A stretch of DNA of 64,000 bases from Allacma fusca (taxonomy: Eukaryota; Arthropoda; Collembola; Symphypleona; Sminthuridae). This document shows, piece by piece, positions 11,627 to 24,202 of this stretch (the first letter of the stretch is position 1; each line of letters opens with the position of its first letter). The position numbers and the translations under genes are program-made. Below the pieces are notes generated by a model. The model did no database searches. It was not told where the DNA came from and saw only the letters and a list, made by a program, of their open reading frames with translations. The DNA lies in the NCBI GenBank assembly GCA_947179485.1, contig OX359246.1:54167632-54231631 (forward strand), given 5' to 3'.

Positions 11627-12485
11627 TAAAGTGTAGATAAACATTTCCTACGTGCATCTACTGGGAACTTTGAAAGGGATTGATGATGATCATCATACCA
11701 TAAATAATTTGAACTGTGACAAAAGTAATGCCGTAAAATGTTATTGTAGAAACATTTCTTTAGCGCGCTTTTAATGTTAGCCATATATTTTGTCACCCTA
11801 TACTTTGTATCTGCATATGTACGTGCAATCTAACTTTACAAATATGTACAATTAATACCATTACTAATGCTATACAAGCTAAACAAAAATAAATGTAAAA
11901 TATTCAATAGCAGTTCATATGAGTCATAGACACTCATTACAACTTTATCTTTGTGTATTATTACACTCCATATTATGAATTACTACAGTATAGTCAGGCG
12001 CTAACTGTGTAGCTCACTTTCAATATGACAAACACCTGACAATACTCCACCTGATTGTTCCCTCTTCCATCTCTAGCTCTACTTGATCACGATAAGTTAT
12101 CAGACATAGACGGACGTGGATGAAGAATTATGCGATAAAATTCATGTGATCCAAAATTTAACAGAAAGCCTTTCACCATGTGGGGTTGGGTGACAGATGT
12201 AATTACATAATCCTATCCTTAGCATAATATCCAGAAATGAGCTAACACATCCCTCCAGGGACACGGTTCGAAGATTCTTTCGGTGAAACCATACTATTCA
12301 TTTTCTTTAATTGTTTCTGTTTCTAATCAGTTTACAACTGATTCCTAAGTTTTGTTTTCCCTTCAACAATTTTCGCGCAGCAATTGTAGCGATGGTTTTG
12401 CAACTACAGATACAACATCTCAAATGACTGTTTGACGCCACCAAGAGACCTTGCCCATATCTATTTTTCCAATTAAAACTTCCAG
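11627..12485. other. Intergenic region between P3 and P4
   Basis: No supported gene. Contains an AATAAA near 11889 that may serve P3, and the presumed promoter and leader of P4. Confidence 0.45.
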
Positions 12486-12551
12486 GTTAGTAAAAATTAT
12501 TAAAACACAGATGCTTCTATATCCAAGTGCTTTTTACTGTCCGTATTTCAG
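12486..12551 (+). other. Probable 5'-UTR intron of P4
   Basis: TTCCAG|GTTAGT donor at 12486 and a CCGTATTTCAG acceptor ending at 12551 bracket 66 bases, 75 bases before the ATG. Confidence 0.5.
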
Positions 12552-12626
12552 TTGGTAACATGAATGTATAATTCCAAGAACATTTGTGCATAGAACTGAA
12601 GTGCAGACCAATCTTGAAACCCAATC

Positions 12627-15600
12627 ATGGAGGGACTTCTCAATCTTGGAATCTTCGTCGGTGAAAGGAACGTCCTTGTGGGAGCCGTGCCACTTCCAAA
12701 TAAACTAATGTTTCCACTGGAATTTTCAGATGAAATTACATTTACGGAAAAACAAATTCAAATAGGTTGTAACAATGCTAGCAAAAACAGGCTGCGGCTA
12801 ATTCCTCTTATCAAATCTACCTCCCAATGCTGCAATGCGATTCAACTACAAAATATGATTTTTCCACTCGCTAACGAAGAGGTTCTAGCTATTTATTTCC
12901 GTAAGGTATTTGAGGCACTAAACGAATTCGGAAGATTCTCAATTAGTGCCATAGTCGTTGCATTACCGTTCATCCCCAGCAACTCAGAAAAAGAAAAGAT
13001 ACGAAATTCCTTGAAAATTGCTGGTGTTTCCAACGTCCGGGTACTATCATCCATGCTCACCACAGGGGTCTCATTTGGCCGGAAGGAATATACCAGGAAA
13101 CTGAATAAAACTAAGGTGATTTTAGTAATTCAGATACAACGGCAATCATTCTTAATGTCAGTAGTTCAGTTCGAACAGGATGGAATTTCTGTGTCAGAAA
13201 GTATCAACGAAACTTTTCCAGAGGGTCATGCTTCTATATTCAACCCCGAAGAGTTGACGAACAACATTTACTACCAAATCCTACAAGCGTACAAATCAAC
13301 AGCAGAAAAGCTTCAGGCCGAGAGAAAAATCAAGACAGTAGTTGTTGTAACTTCATTAAAAAACACTACGACTTTGACGAAACTTTTGCAAGCTGTTTTT
13401 GGTACTAGAAAAATATTGTATTCAAAAGAGGATCATCTCATAGGTGCTTGTATTTTAGCTTCACAATCCTCTGGGCTACCTCCTCACTTGAGTGTTCATG
13501 AAAAGAACGTTCATAAACTGAAACTACAGTGCGATAGTAAATTTTGGACAATTCCATTGGAAGGAACTAAATCCTTTGGAGTAATTTTTGAAGACGAAAT
13601 TTTAGTTGCACCACAAGGCTCAAATCTGATTCTTGAAGAATATATTGAAGGAGAAGAAACTCCAGCACTCGTGGGTCAATACAAAGTAATTGCTAGCACT
13701 CCTTCACAAGCAGATTCTAACATTTCTGTGGCAGTCCTGACTTGCACATTTCACGAGACTGGTCACTTCGGTGTAAACATCAGCTTCCCTAACGGCACCC
13801 ACGGTCATATGTCCAGGATGGACAACTGGCTAGTTGGTTTATCATGTGATACCATTGCTATGAAGAATATTCTGCGGTATTATGAAGTAACAGGTGAGGC
13901 GTTAATTTGTGACGTACTTATAAGAGCTCATTGTTAAATTATCAGAAATATGACACAATAAATAAATTTGTTTACAGGCAAAATTAAGTTGGACATGAAA
14001 GTAGAGAACCCAGCATTAATCCAAAGATCCCACCGTCTACTAAAAAGGGGGGTTGGGGAATGCTTGAAAAAATACACTGGCACAATGCTGCCCCTATATA
14101 ACTCAGAAGCATCGCAAGAGCAAATCCAGAAATTCCATGAAGGGATTTCGAATATTCTAATTCAGGAATTTTTACTCTCCAACCGACAGAATATGATTGC
14201 TGGACGAGGAGCGGTAAATGTTTTTCTGAAAAAACTTCACTCAAAAATTAATTATGCAAGAGCCACCTACTCTTCTCTCAGGAAGCCCAAACGAAAATCA
14301 ATTGAAAATGACACAGGCAAAATGAACCCGACCATGTTAAACCTAATTAAAGATACTCTCCAAGCACAAATTGAAGAGGCGTTAAAAACCCATAGAAACT
14401 TAATCTATAGGATCACGGATACAACGAAACCTTACACCGATCAGCAAATCAAGAAATATCATGACGATAGCCTTCAAGGCGTACTTCTTACCTTCGATCA
14501 GTCCTTCGGTCCACTCATGGGAAATTTCGATCTACTCAAAAATGAAGTATCAGTTGCAAGGGAAGCAATTCAAAAGCAAATTGACTCTCGGTTGGTAGTT
14601 TACCTCAAAAGGAATGAAGTGTCTATGGAACGTATGTCTAAGATGATAAAAGTCTGGACGATGGATGCAGAAGCATTTTATGAGGAAAAAATTGAAGAAT
14701 TCCAGACAAAGAAACATTCACAGGAAGAAGTCAAATCAAAGCATCGGGAACTGGAGCAGCAAATACTCCAGACGTTTCACCGAAATTTTGAGGAAAATGG
14801 CTATGAAATTCATGACAGCTTTAAGGCAGAGCTAAATTCAAAACTAGCTAAATGGGAAGCAGACGCATTGGTAACTGCTTTCCCGGATTTGAATACCAAC
14901 GCATTAAATCAAAACTATCATCCTTTAAGTAGTCCAGGATTAATCAAGCTTGTCACCAATTTAGCATCTAATAGTACCAACACTGACAGCAGTAGAACAT
15001 CTCCAAAATACTTGAATGAAGAATTACAAAATTTACAAGATTTTGACGACACACAGTCCTCACAGTCCTGTGAACAGGAACAAATTGAGTCCATTCAGCA
15101 AGAAATTATTGTGAAAAGCTACGAACCGGAATTGGGGGAAAATGTAAATGTTTCCACAGAAGCACTGCAACAACATCATGATTATGACTGTATGCCGGGA
15201 GGAGAAACCATGCTAAATATTTATGAAGAGCTAGAAAATAATTTACAGACAGCATGCGCAGCCTCTGATTCTCAGCTACCAACCCCTGATGATCAAGAAC
15301 AAATTCTAACGGTCAGTGATGTCGAAGTAGCAAAGCTGATAGAAAGCAGTTTTGAAAGCTCAATCAAAGAAAGCATCCTGGTTCAAAGAAAACTCATGTT
15401 CAAATTAACTGACATCAAGGAACCCTTCACAACTGCTCAGATCAACCAACATCATACGGAGAGTCTAGAAGCCATTGCAAGTATCTTCCGTGAGACATTC
15501 CAAGTTTTAGGACGACATGAGCAAGTTGTAAATACAGAGGAGAGGATCATCAAGAAAGCTAACTTTCACCTTCCAACCTACATGGAAAGGCATCAAGTAG

Positions 15601-18600
15601 TCATAAACAAGATTATAAACACAGTCAAAGAATGCTGCATTATGGCTGAGAACTTCTACGAGGAAAAAATGGAACAGATCGGGCCAAGTAGAAAAACTAG
15701 AATTGAAATAGAAGAAAAGCACCACAATATTAAAGAATTAACAATACAAGAATTCCAAAATCTAGTTCAGAATCGGAACATTGCATGGCAAGACAACTTC
15801 AAATGCCAGTTGGAGTCAAGTCTGGCGGAAAAATTACAGGAATTATTGGATGACGTTGAGGACGAAAATACAATTGAAAAAAGTGACGACGAACAACCAG
15901 AGAATAATGGAGATTCAGACTCTCCCGATGAAGTTGCTAATAATGGATACTCGGATGAATGCTTTATTACAGAACCTGAAGATTCCAATAATATTCAAGA
16001 TGAAAACGAAGAAGACTACAGCACATTGCAGGAGCAGGGAAGTACACAAGATTCATACAATGAAACTATTGAAGTACTTGAAAACAATGAGAATGTTATA
16101 ATAATGAAAGACAATGAGGATATTCTTAATGAAAGCCATCCGAGTGACCTTTATGACTACTTCAAGAGCTTCATGAACCCTAACTTGAACTTAGAAATAG
16201 TAGCATCCCCCACACTCCCTGAATTTAGTGCATCTGATCTAATGGAGCTAACTAGAGCGGCACCAATGTACAACAGATACTACCTCGGCCCAATATTTGA
16301 GGATACCTTAGGGGAGGAAATAGCAGAACTTGAAAATGAGCTGACAACGACTCCTCCACAAGAAATCGCCGATTATTTGCAAACAATAACTAACTACGGT
16401 TGTATTTCTGACCCTAATTTATCCCATTCCTCTGCTCGCTCAGCTGGAGAAAGTGATAACGAAGAAAATCCTGAAGTTGGTCATCCTGCTGAAGATCAAA
16501 ATGAAGAAAATCAAAATGAACAAAATCAAAATGAACAAAATCAAAATGAACAAAATCAAAATGAACAAAATCAAAATGAACAAAATCAAAATGAACAAAA
16601 TCAAAATGAACAAAATCAAAATGAACAAAATCAAAATGAACAAAATCAAAATGAACAAAATCAAAATGAACAAAATCAAAGTGAAGAAAATCAAAATGAA
16701 GAAAATCAAAATGAACAAAATCAAAGTGAAGAAAATCAAAATGAAGAACATCCTGCTGAAGAACATCTTGAAGAAAATCAAAATGAAGAACATCCTGCTG
16801 AAGAACATCTTGAAGAAAATCAAAATGAAGAACATCCTGCTGAAGAACATCTTGAAGAAAATCAAAATGAAGAACATCCTGCTGAAGAACATCTTGAAGA
16901 AAATCAAAATGAAGAACATCCTGCTGAAGAACATCTTGAAGAAAATCAAAATGAAGATCATCCTGAAGCACATCCTGAAGAAGATCATCCTGAAGCACAT
17001 CCTGAAGAAGATCATCCTGAAGCACATCCTGAAGAAGAGCATCCTGAAGCACATCCTGAAGCACATTTTGAAGATCATAATGAAGCAAATCATCCTAAAG
17101 ATCATAATGAAGATCATAACGAAGATCATAATGAAGATCACAATGAAGATCATAATGAAGATCATAATGAAGATCATAACGAAGATCATAATGAGGATCA
17201 TAATGAAGATCATAATGAAGATCATAATGAAGATCATAATGAAGATCATAATGAAGATCATAATGAAGATCATAATGAAGATCATAATGAAGATAATAAT
17301 GAAGCAGTTCATAATAAAGCAGAACACCCTGAAGATCATAATGAAGATAATAATGAAGCGGTTCATAATAAAGCAGAACACCCTGAAGATCATAATGAAG
17401 ATAATAATGAAGCGGTTCATAATAAAGCAGAACACCCTGAAGATCATAATGAACAAGATCAACATGAAGCAGACTATCCTGATGATAATAATGAACAAGA
17501 TCAACATGAGGCAGACTACCCTGAAGATCATAATGAACAAGACTATCATGAAGCAGACTACCCTGAAGATCATAATGAACAAGATCAACATGAGGCAGAC
17601 TACCCCGAAGATCATAATGAACAAGATCAACATGAAGCAGATCATCGTAAAAAATATTATTGTATTGTAGATCAGCCTGAAACAGATCATTCTGAAGTTC
17701 ATGAAGTCGATCATACTGAAGATAATATTGAAGTCAATCATCATGAACAATATAATAATGAAGTAGATCATAATGAACAAGCTCATCCCGAAAAAGAAAA
17801 TAATGAAGTAGCTCATAATGAAAAAGATCAACCAGAACAACATCCTTCTGAAGAAGATCATTTTGAAGAAGATCGTCCTGAAATAGATCGTACTACAGAA
17901 GATAATCTTGAAGTAGATTGTCCTACAGTAGATCATCTTGAAAAAAGTCGTCCTGAAGTAGATTGTAATACAGTAGATCATTTTGAAGAAGATTGTACTA
18001 CAGTGGGTCATCTTGAAGAAGATCGTCCTGAAATAGATAGTACTACAGTAGATCATCTTGAAGAAGATCGTCCTGAAATAGATAGTACTACAGTAGATCA
18101 TCTTGAAGAAGATCGTCCTGAAGTAGGTCATCCTGACGAAGAGCAGTCCCTTACAGAAATTGAAGAGTATGAAGATATAGAAGAAGTCAGAACTGAAGTA
18201 ATTACAAAAACGACGGAAACATACCCCGGTTTATGCACTCTTCAAAATTGTACTGGACCTACAGCTAAACCGGATTTTGCTGAATTCAACAACAAAACTG
18301 AGCCAACATATGGTATGAGCAATGGAGTAAAAAAAGAAAATAATTCAGATGAAGATGTTCGTACTGAATACGAAAATGATCCCGTAACTGAGTCCAACAA
18401 TAATAACGAAAAAATTAGTAATAACGATACATGTTCTGTCAAGTTGAAAATCCCTACTGTTGTAAATTTGACTAACTCCAATGGCCTAACGGATCATAGC
18501 TTCACTGGATTAAGCAATAGCTATAAGGATCTATCAAATCTACTGGATGAAGAAGTTGCTAATAATTTTGACGATTCCCGTAAGACGAATGGAAACATAG

Positions 18601-19049
18601 TTGGCGAGGAGGGAATAAATACAAAATCTTTTAGGATAATAGAATCCCGTAGTGAAATAACAGTTGCAGAGTATCAAAATGCGGGAAAAGAAATAATGAC
18701 TTGCGGAAAGCCAGAGCAATCAATCATATCAGGATTTGTTGGTTTCAATGGTCATAAACAAGAAACGCTAAAGGAAAATCAAACTCATATTCAATCAACC
18801 CTTGAGAACTTAATCACAGATTTGACGCCTTCCGTTGACCTTTCAATTAGCTACAATGGCGATATTCGACCCTTAGCCTTAAAACACGTCAAAACTGCAA
18901 ACTCAGGTGTCCATCAGGAAAACTCTAGAGTAGAATCCCAAGAGTCGTTTAAGTCGACTTTTAATATAAATGAATTCAAAAAAAATAAAAAGTTTCACCG
19001 CAGAGGTGCGAAAGTAATTTTAGATACGAGTTTACATGCAAAATTGTAA
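12627..19049 (+). CDS. P4: Hsp70-like unit, two and a half helical modules and a giant Asn/His/Asp/Glu repeat region
   Basis: Exons 12627-13893 and 13978-19049 (ACAG|GTGAGG, TTTACAG acceptor, phase 1); 2112 residues. Residues 1-422 are the Hsp70-like unit (LNLGIFVGERNVLVGAV, SSMLTTGVSFG, HLIGACILAS, then a degenerate substrate-binding part ending HFGVNISFPNGTHG). About 428-525 is a divergent half helical module; about 539-720 and 869-1054 are complete modules (EEALKTHRNLIYRI, PYTDQQIKKYHDDSL; KESILVQRKLMFKL, PFTTAQINQHHTESLEA). About 1262-1810 is low-complexity sequence made of several successive coding minisatellites. The last 30 residues are basic and end in GAKVILDTSLHAKL, matching the P1 tail. 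No N-terminal Cys. Likely a large, mostly disordered acidic scaffold carrying a non-catalytic chaperone head; metal or polycation binding by the His/Asp/Glu tract is speculation. Confidence 0.85.
16495..16740 (+). repeat. Coding minisatellite of P4: EQNQN units (15 bases)
   Basis: About eleven near-perfect copies of a 15-base unit GAACAAAATCAAAAT, then variants with Ser and extra Glu. Near-identity at the DNA level points to recent expansion by slippage or unequal exchange. Confidence 0.9.
16741..16956 (+). repeat. Coding minisatellite of P4: HPAEEHLEENQNE units (39 bases)
   Basis: Five almost identical 39-base units follow directly on the EQNQN block and reuse its sequence at their ends. 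Confidence 0.9.
16957..17070 (+). repeat. Coding minisatellite of P4: DHPEAHPEE units (27 bases)
   Basis: Four units of nine codons, the last with slight variation. Confidence 0.85.
17098..17290 (+). repeat. Coding minisatellite of P4: DHNE units (12 bases)
   Basis: About sixteen copies of GATCATAATGAA with a few silent changes. Confidence 0.9.
17291..17650 (+). repeat. Coding minisatellites of P4: DNNEAVHNKAEHPEDHNE and QDQHEADYPEDHNE units
   Basis: Three copies of a 54-base unit are followed by five copies of a 45-base unit. Each new unit incorporates the DHNE motif of the block before it. Confidence 0.85.
17855..18135 (+). repeat. Coding minisatellite of P4: DRPEIDSTTVDHLEE units
   Basis: Several 45-base units rich in Asp/Glu. 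The last two complete copies are essentially identical. Confidence 0.8.
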
Positions 19050-19790
19050 TATTTCTTACAAATTAATGCGCATGTAAACATGGGCTGTAGGTGAGCATTT
19101 ATTTGTTGTCGTAAATAAATTTATAATTATTACCGTTGTAAAACCTCCTAAACATAAAATCAATTTTTTCATTATCTTCTAATGTCGACATCAATGTTAA
19201 TTGCTACAAATAGTTAACAAGTGTCCAGGGCTGGAAACTTTGCACTTCAAAACTGATAAAGCATCTCGAGTGCTAGGCTTTGATAATATAAGTATTCTCG
19301 TTTTGTTTGGGTGCTAAATTTTATTAATACTTATCTGCTTTTACCTCACTTGTAATTACTTGTATACATCCAGCGTGAGCGTGACTATGTACCTCGTATT
19401 ACAATTATGTCAAACAAACTTGTATTTTGTATTTGTACAGAAATTAACCATGACTCTATATATTTAATCCTCTGCAAATGTATTATGAGCTTACTTTAAG
19501 AGGCTAATCCTGCATCACATTTTGTAATTGCATTGTTGTATGTACTGCACGTATATGCAATACTGTAATCAGTCAATGTTAGTGAACTATTTAGGTTAAA
19601 GCATTTGATACATAAAAATGCTACAAACAGTCCTTTATATAAAAATGAGGACGTTGCTTGATGTACTCTACCAATCCGAGGCTGTTTTTCCATGCAACAG
19701 TAATTTGTTTCTATTTTTCTTATCAAAGTTTGGAGCTCTCCGACTTGTAATAGCAGAGAATCTGGCTTACAAATTAAAACTACTGCTTTA
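19050..19790. other. Intergenic region between P4 and P5
   Basis: No supported gene. AATAAA near 19111 is a plausible P4 polyadenylation signal. Confidence 0.45.
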
Positions 19791-19803
19791 GTGTACAGGA
19801 AAA

Positions 19804-22190
19804 ATGGGCGGTTGTTTTGGTAAAAAGAAAAGCAAGAATAAGAAAACAAATTGGGACCAGAGCCAAGATGATCACCACACATACCAGCAGAATTTTTCTA
19901 CAGAATATCAAATTAGTTCCCGAAGCCCTCAGAAAAGTGTGCATCAAAAACATGGGCATGGAATCAAAAGTAACACAAAATCCGATAACCAGACTCAAAC
20001 CACTGACCTGAACTTCAATGTCCCCCAAGCTCATACTCCAAAAAATATTCCAAGAACAGAAAGGCAACTGGAGCCAAGTAGCCCTGAAGTTCGTCATGGT
20101 AAAACTCCCAAGACTAGCAAAACTCAAACATTAGTAAACATCGGAATTTACTTGGACGAAAGCCACATTTCTATAGGAACAACTGATCCAGAAAAAATTC
20201 AGCCTAAGTTGCTCCTTCAACATCCCGGCCAGTTAACATTGCTGCAAGATCGGACTGAAATTGGTAAAAATATAAACAGCACAGAAATTAAGTACTCCTT
20301 CAACTTGTACGACCTCCTGAAAGACGAAGCCAACTCTGTTTATGAAGTCGCATTTGAGAAAGTTGCTTTCTCCGTTTCACCTGAAGAGTTGTTAGTACTA
20401 TTTTTCAAGAATCTTCGAGCACAAATCAAGGTCAATCTCAAAGATGCGTCCGTGGGAAATGCCATAGTAAGCACAGCTTTCTTGTTGACTAGTTTCGAGA
20501 AACAAAGGCTCAAGTTTGCCATGACTTCTGCCAGCATCGTCCCAACCCGAATAGTGACATCTCTACTGACCACAGCCATTGCAGAAGCAACTTACAACCG
20601 TTGTTTGACTCGTTCCAAAATTGATCATGAGTATGTGGTAGTTGTGCATTCTGTGACCAATTCTTTCTCCATGGCAATTATTGAGGTTGGGAAGGATTAT
20701 ATTTTTATGAGACGTTGCACGGGATCCGAAAATTACGAGCTTCCTTTCAATAAAAAGAATGCAATAACTTTGTACGAACATGGTTTGAGTGACCTTCACA
20801 TTGAAGACTACGGTTGTGACAAGATACTGGAAGTATCAAAACTTGAGCCTGTACCGCTTGTGGGTAAAACTTCATACGGAGGAACAATGAACGTTTCTTC
20901 TGTTGCAGCTTTTCTAGGTCCATTTGCAGGAGCTTGCTTTTTAGCATGTAGTGCTTTCATGCCTCAGTTAAAGCTACCGTCCAATATTAATGTACAAGAT
21001 GCCAGTCGGTCCGATCTAGCTGTACACCTGGACAGCTGGGTAAATCCACGTCAAATATCCTTCAAAAATACAAGCATTATTCGAAGAACTATTTTTCAAG
21101 ATAAGGTTAGCGTTCCTGCTGAAGGGATACAAATGACATTGTTTGAGCAGTATGGTGACAGTGTTATCCAAGTGGGCCAATTCAGGATTGATAGACCGGA
21201 GTGGAGCAATGAAGCATTTTTACAAGTGCTCGTAAATCAAGACGGTATGTTCAACGTCACTTCTAAAGACGCAAATGTCATGAGATTGAGTGAGTTTGCT
21301 GGAAAGACACGTGGACAACAGATGCAAGATACCAAGATATTGGAATACTACAGTAGTCCTAGTAAAGGTATTTAATGAGAAAAGTTTGATACAGTGCACT
21401 ATTTTTATTACATCTCCCCTAAAAGTAGCAAAATAATTACTTATGTGATGACATGCTCTTATAAGGACAATTATTACATTGGTTAATGCGCCACAGTATT
21501 GTTGCACATGTAAAGGAAAATTGAACTGAAAAATCTGAGAACAAAACTAGGCTTGTGTAAAATTTTGATACAAGAAAAACAACCATCAAAAGTATACTGA
21601 AGTTCTCTTTTCCTTCCAACTAGTTATTTAAGATATGATTACGCACTTTAAATAGGGCTAATACTATTACTATTTCGGTAACTAAAACATTGATCTTATT
21701 TTCAGGTGTACCGAACAAAAATAAACTTAATGATCTTCCGAACCTACCCAACAGAATTCAGAATGCAAGCGGAAAAGTCAATCGTGGAAATTCTAAAATA
21801 CCTCAATCGAAATCGGCTCACATGGAAAGTGGTTCAAGTTTGACCACAATGTTGTCAAAAGATGTAATGACGAAAGCAGTTGAGGTAGGATTACAGCATC
21901 ACCAAGAAGTAATGCATCAAATTACTGACCAGGGTGAGCCGTTTTCAGTACGGCAGATTAACCATTACCACGAAAAGTCAAAGACAGAAGCTCTCCAAGC
22001 ATTTGAAGAGAGTTTTGGTTGTCTTCAACAAAATGCTCCTGTGGCATTTTCGTCAGCAAAGACGAACTTCGAGGCTCGAATTAATTCTCAGCTACCCACT
22101 TACATTATGAGACACGAGGTGAAAATTGAAAAGGTTGCCAAAGAGAAACATTTGCTTAATTATAATTCCCAACTTGGTTTGGAGAAATAG
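19804..22190 (+). CDS. P5: Hsp70-like unit with dual-acylation N-terminus and a shortened helical module
   Basis: Exons 19804-21367 and 21706-22190 (AAAG|GTATTT, TTATTTTCAG acceptor, phase 1; a 338-base intron, the longest in the family here); 682 residues. The ATG lies five bases past an acceptor-like GTGTACAG, suggesting a leader intron whose donor I could not place. The N-terminus MGGCFGKKKSKNKK combines Gly2, Cys4 and a basic cluster, the classic pattern of a myristoylated and palmitoylated protein. Residues about 112-400 are the nucleotide-binding-like part (VNIGIYLDESHISIGTT, SLLTTAIAEA), shortened between GSENYEL and GPFAGACFLAC. The substrate-binding part follows (VQDASRSDLAV, LVNQDGMFNV). 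Exon 2 carries the first half of a helical module (VGLQHHQEVMHQI, PFSVRQINHYHEKS) and then stops just where the second half usually starts, so the C-terminus is truncated or has diverged. Confidence 0.8.
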
Positions 22191-22590
22191 TGTAATTTAT
22201 GCAATTCACCAGAAAATATAAACAAATTGTTACCCTTAAAACAACTAATAATTACATGGCACACCTTTAAAACAGGTTTGTGTATCGAATATTAATTACA
22301 AAAAACTGTAGAGCGAGGAGTTTATTCTAATACAAGAAAGAAAACTTTCAGTAAAGAGATCAAGGGTTAAGAATTAATAAATACATTATGTTGTGATTAT
22401 GATCATGCCATCTGTGCACATGGAAATGTTAACTGATGCGATATCTAAAGATTAATCTTCATTCCAAAAAACATTTCCCTTCCTGTTTCCCAAACATAAA
22501 ACCTACAAAATTTGTGCTTGTGTTACGCTACACGGAATGGAGAAGCACACGCGTCTATTTTAGCCTTGCTTTATGCACTCGTATGTGAAG
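22191..22590. other. Intergenic sequence downstream of P5
   Basis: No gene or clear repeat seen. Confidence 0.4.
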
Positions 22591-22591
22591 A

Positions 22592-22978
22592 AATCATCGC
22601 TACGCGATGATTACTGCGCCCCCTAAAGAGGCATGGCGCGAGGGGCAGCGCACAAAAGTGGTAGGATACTGAGGGGTGTGTCATGACCGATGACCTAATG
22701 TTTGTGTATGTGTAGATGCTCCCCACTCCCTTTAAATACGTTCAGATTGGACGTACGTATGTACATGCACAGGTAGCATACCCAATCATTAAATGATCGA
22801 TTTCTGTCGATAGAACCGCTAGACCGATTTCGACCAAAATCAATTTCAGAGTTACCAATGACCTAGTATTTATGTGTGCAAAGTGTGGTTGAAATTGGTT
22901 TACCCTTTCGTGACTTATCGCGAGGACGGACACAAGGACAAATCCGGGCGTTTCATTAGGGCGCTAGCGCTGCCCTAA
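22592..22978. repeat. Unclassified interspersed repeat with a hairpin near each end
   Basis: This stretch is less AT-rich than its surroundings. It begins with a perfect hairpin (9-base stem AATCATCGC, 3-base loop, 22592-22612) and ends with another (TTAGGGC...GCCCTAA, 22956-22978). In between is a CGATTTCGACCAAAATC...CTTATCGCGAGGACGGACACAAGGACAAA-like segment of a kind seen in many arthropod transposon remnants. No coding capacity. Class uncertain. Confidence 0.35.
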
Positions 22979-23433
22979 GAACAAATGTTTAGATTATGAC
23001 TACGTGATTACATTTTAATATCCATGGCGGAGATTACGGATTAGACTTTACTTTCCTAATTCTAACATTTTTGAGAAGGGGTTACGGAGAACAGATTAAA
23101 TTTCAAATATTTTAGTAGCGAGATTATGTGGGGATTACAGTTAAAATAATTCTAATAATTAACGTATATTTTTACATACATTTTATTTACCACATTTATG
23201 TGGAAACATTATTGCAGTTTCTCTTCTTTAATTGGCATTCTTCATAATTACGCATAAACTAACGTGAATAATCCCAGGAGAAAATGTGCAGTGATGGAGA
23301 GAAAACCTTTTATTCACTCTTAAAGGCCTGGACAATTATTTACCATTACAAAGCATCCCTTTTATAGCGTTTCTACATCCATTGTTTTGACTGGCTAAAA
23401 ATCACTAATTATTAATGGCGATGTAGTTTTGCT

Positions 23434-23730
23434 AACAAGTAACCTCTGCTCCATGCCCATTCGGGATCAGAATGAAACTGAAAATGAGCTTAGGTGCCTG
23501 GTTCAACGTCTGCCCCAGTGAAAAGAAATGTTCTCGCCCGGGTTTGCGCGGGAAATCGCGCCGAAGTACCTCTGTCCAACTTATATTTTCCACTATTAAA
23601 TCCGATAAGAAATTTTTATACTTAAAAGTTGGTGATTTAAGGCAATATATGCTGAATGACATATTTTCGGCATGCATTTATCATAAGTGATTCCAAGGTT
23701 CAAATACTAGTCATTGGTAATATCAGCCAA
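23434..23730 (+). repeat. Left arm of a long inverted repeat (pairs with 30576-30827)
   Basis: About 280 bases align, with many substitutions, to the reverse complement of 30576-30827. Shared blocks include GGATCAGAATGAAA, GAGCTTAGG.GCCTGG and TTTTCGGCATGCATTTATCA. Short open frames inside are not convincing as genes. Confidence 0.7.
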
Positions 23731-24202
23731 ATGGTGGTTCTCGGGTGTTAAATCTACACTTGGTTATGCAAGTGTGAGTAAAATTAGAACTAATGGCTGT
23801 AAATTAAAGCGAAAGTAGTTTATGTACTACAGCGCGAAAGCTTAAATGAAGCACAATAACAAAACATCAATTTCAAGCTTGCAAGCAACAGCATAGAAGC
23901 ACCTACAGTTCCTTTTAATTATTAGTTTTTTTCAAAATTCCAGGCATACTCAAATAAATGCTCAAAACACTGATGGTCTGACTAGAGTCCATACTGTCAA
24001 AACTGTAGATAGAATATTCAAGTGGTTATTCACGAAGCTATGCCCATCATCTATTGATCGATCTATAGATAATGGAACAATACAACCCTGTAATTAAAAT
24101 TGTATTTCAATAGGGGATGGAATGTTGCGAACCATTTGTGTTATGCAAATAATTTAAGATGTGGTCATATTTTAACAACTAAATCTAAAATGGTTAGTAG
24201 CA

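Noticed and set aside
16453-17670. A 405-codon plus-strand frame shifted relative to P4 (KMNKI-type repeats)
   Set aside because: Same cause: repeat units are open in more than one frame. The P4 frame alone continues into conserved sequence on both sides.
16440-18131. A 563-codon minus-strand open frame and a 224-codon one at 16414-17088
   Set aside because: They are the reverse of the P4 minisatellites. The predicted products are monotonous FIL/FIM or DVLQ strings, open only because the repeat units contain no stop in those frames.
23472-23690. Short frames with a shared LGAW.NVC motif in both arms of the long inverted repeat (also 30571-30789 minus)
   Set aside because: The similarity is explained by DNA homology of the two arms; frames are short and start and stop at different places.
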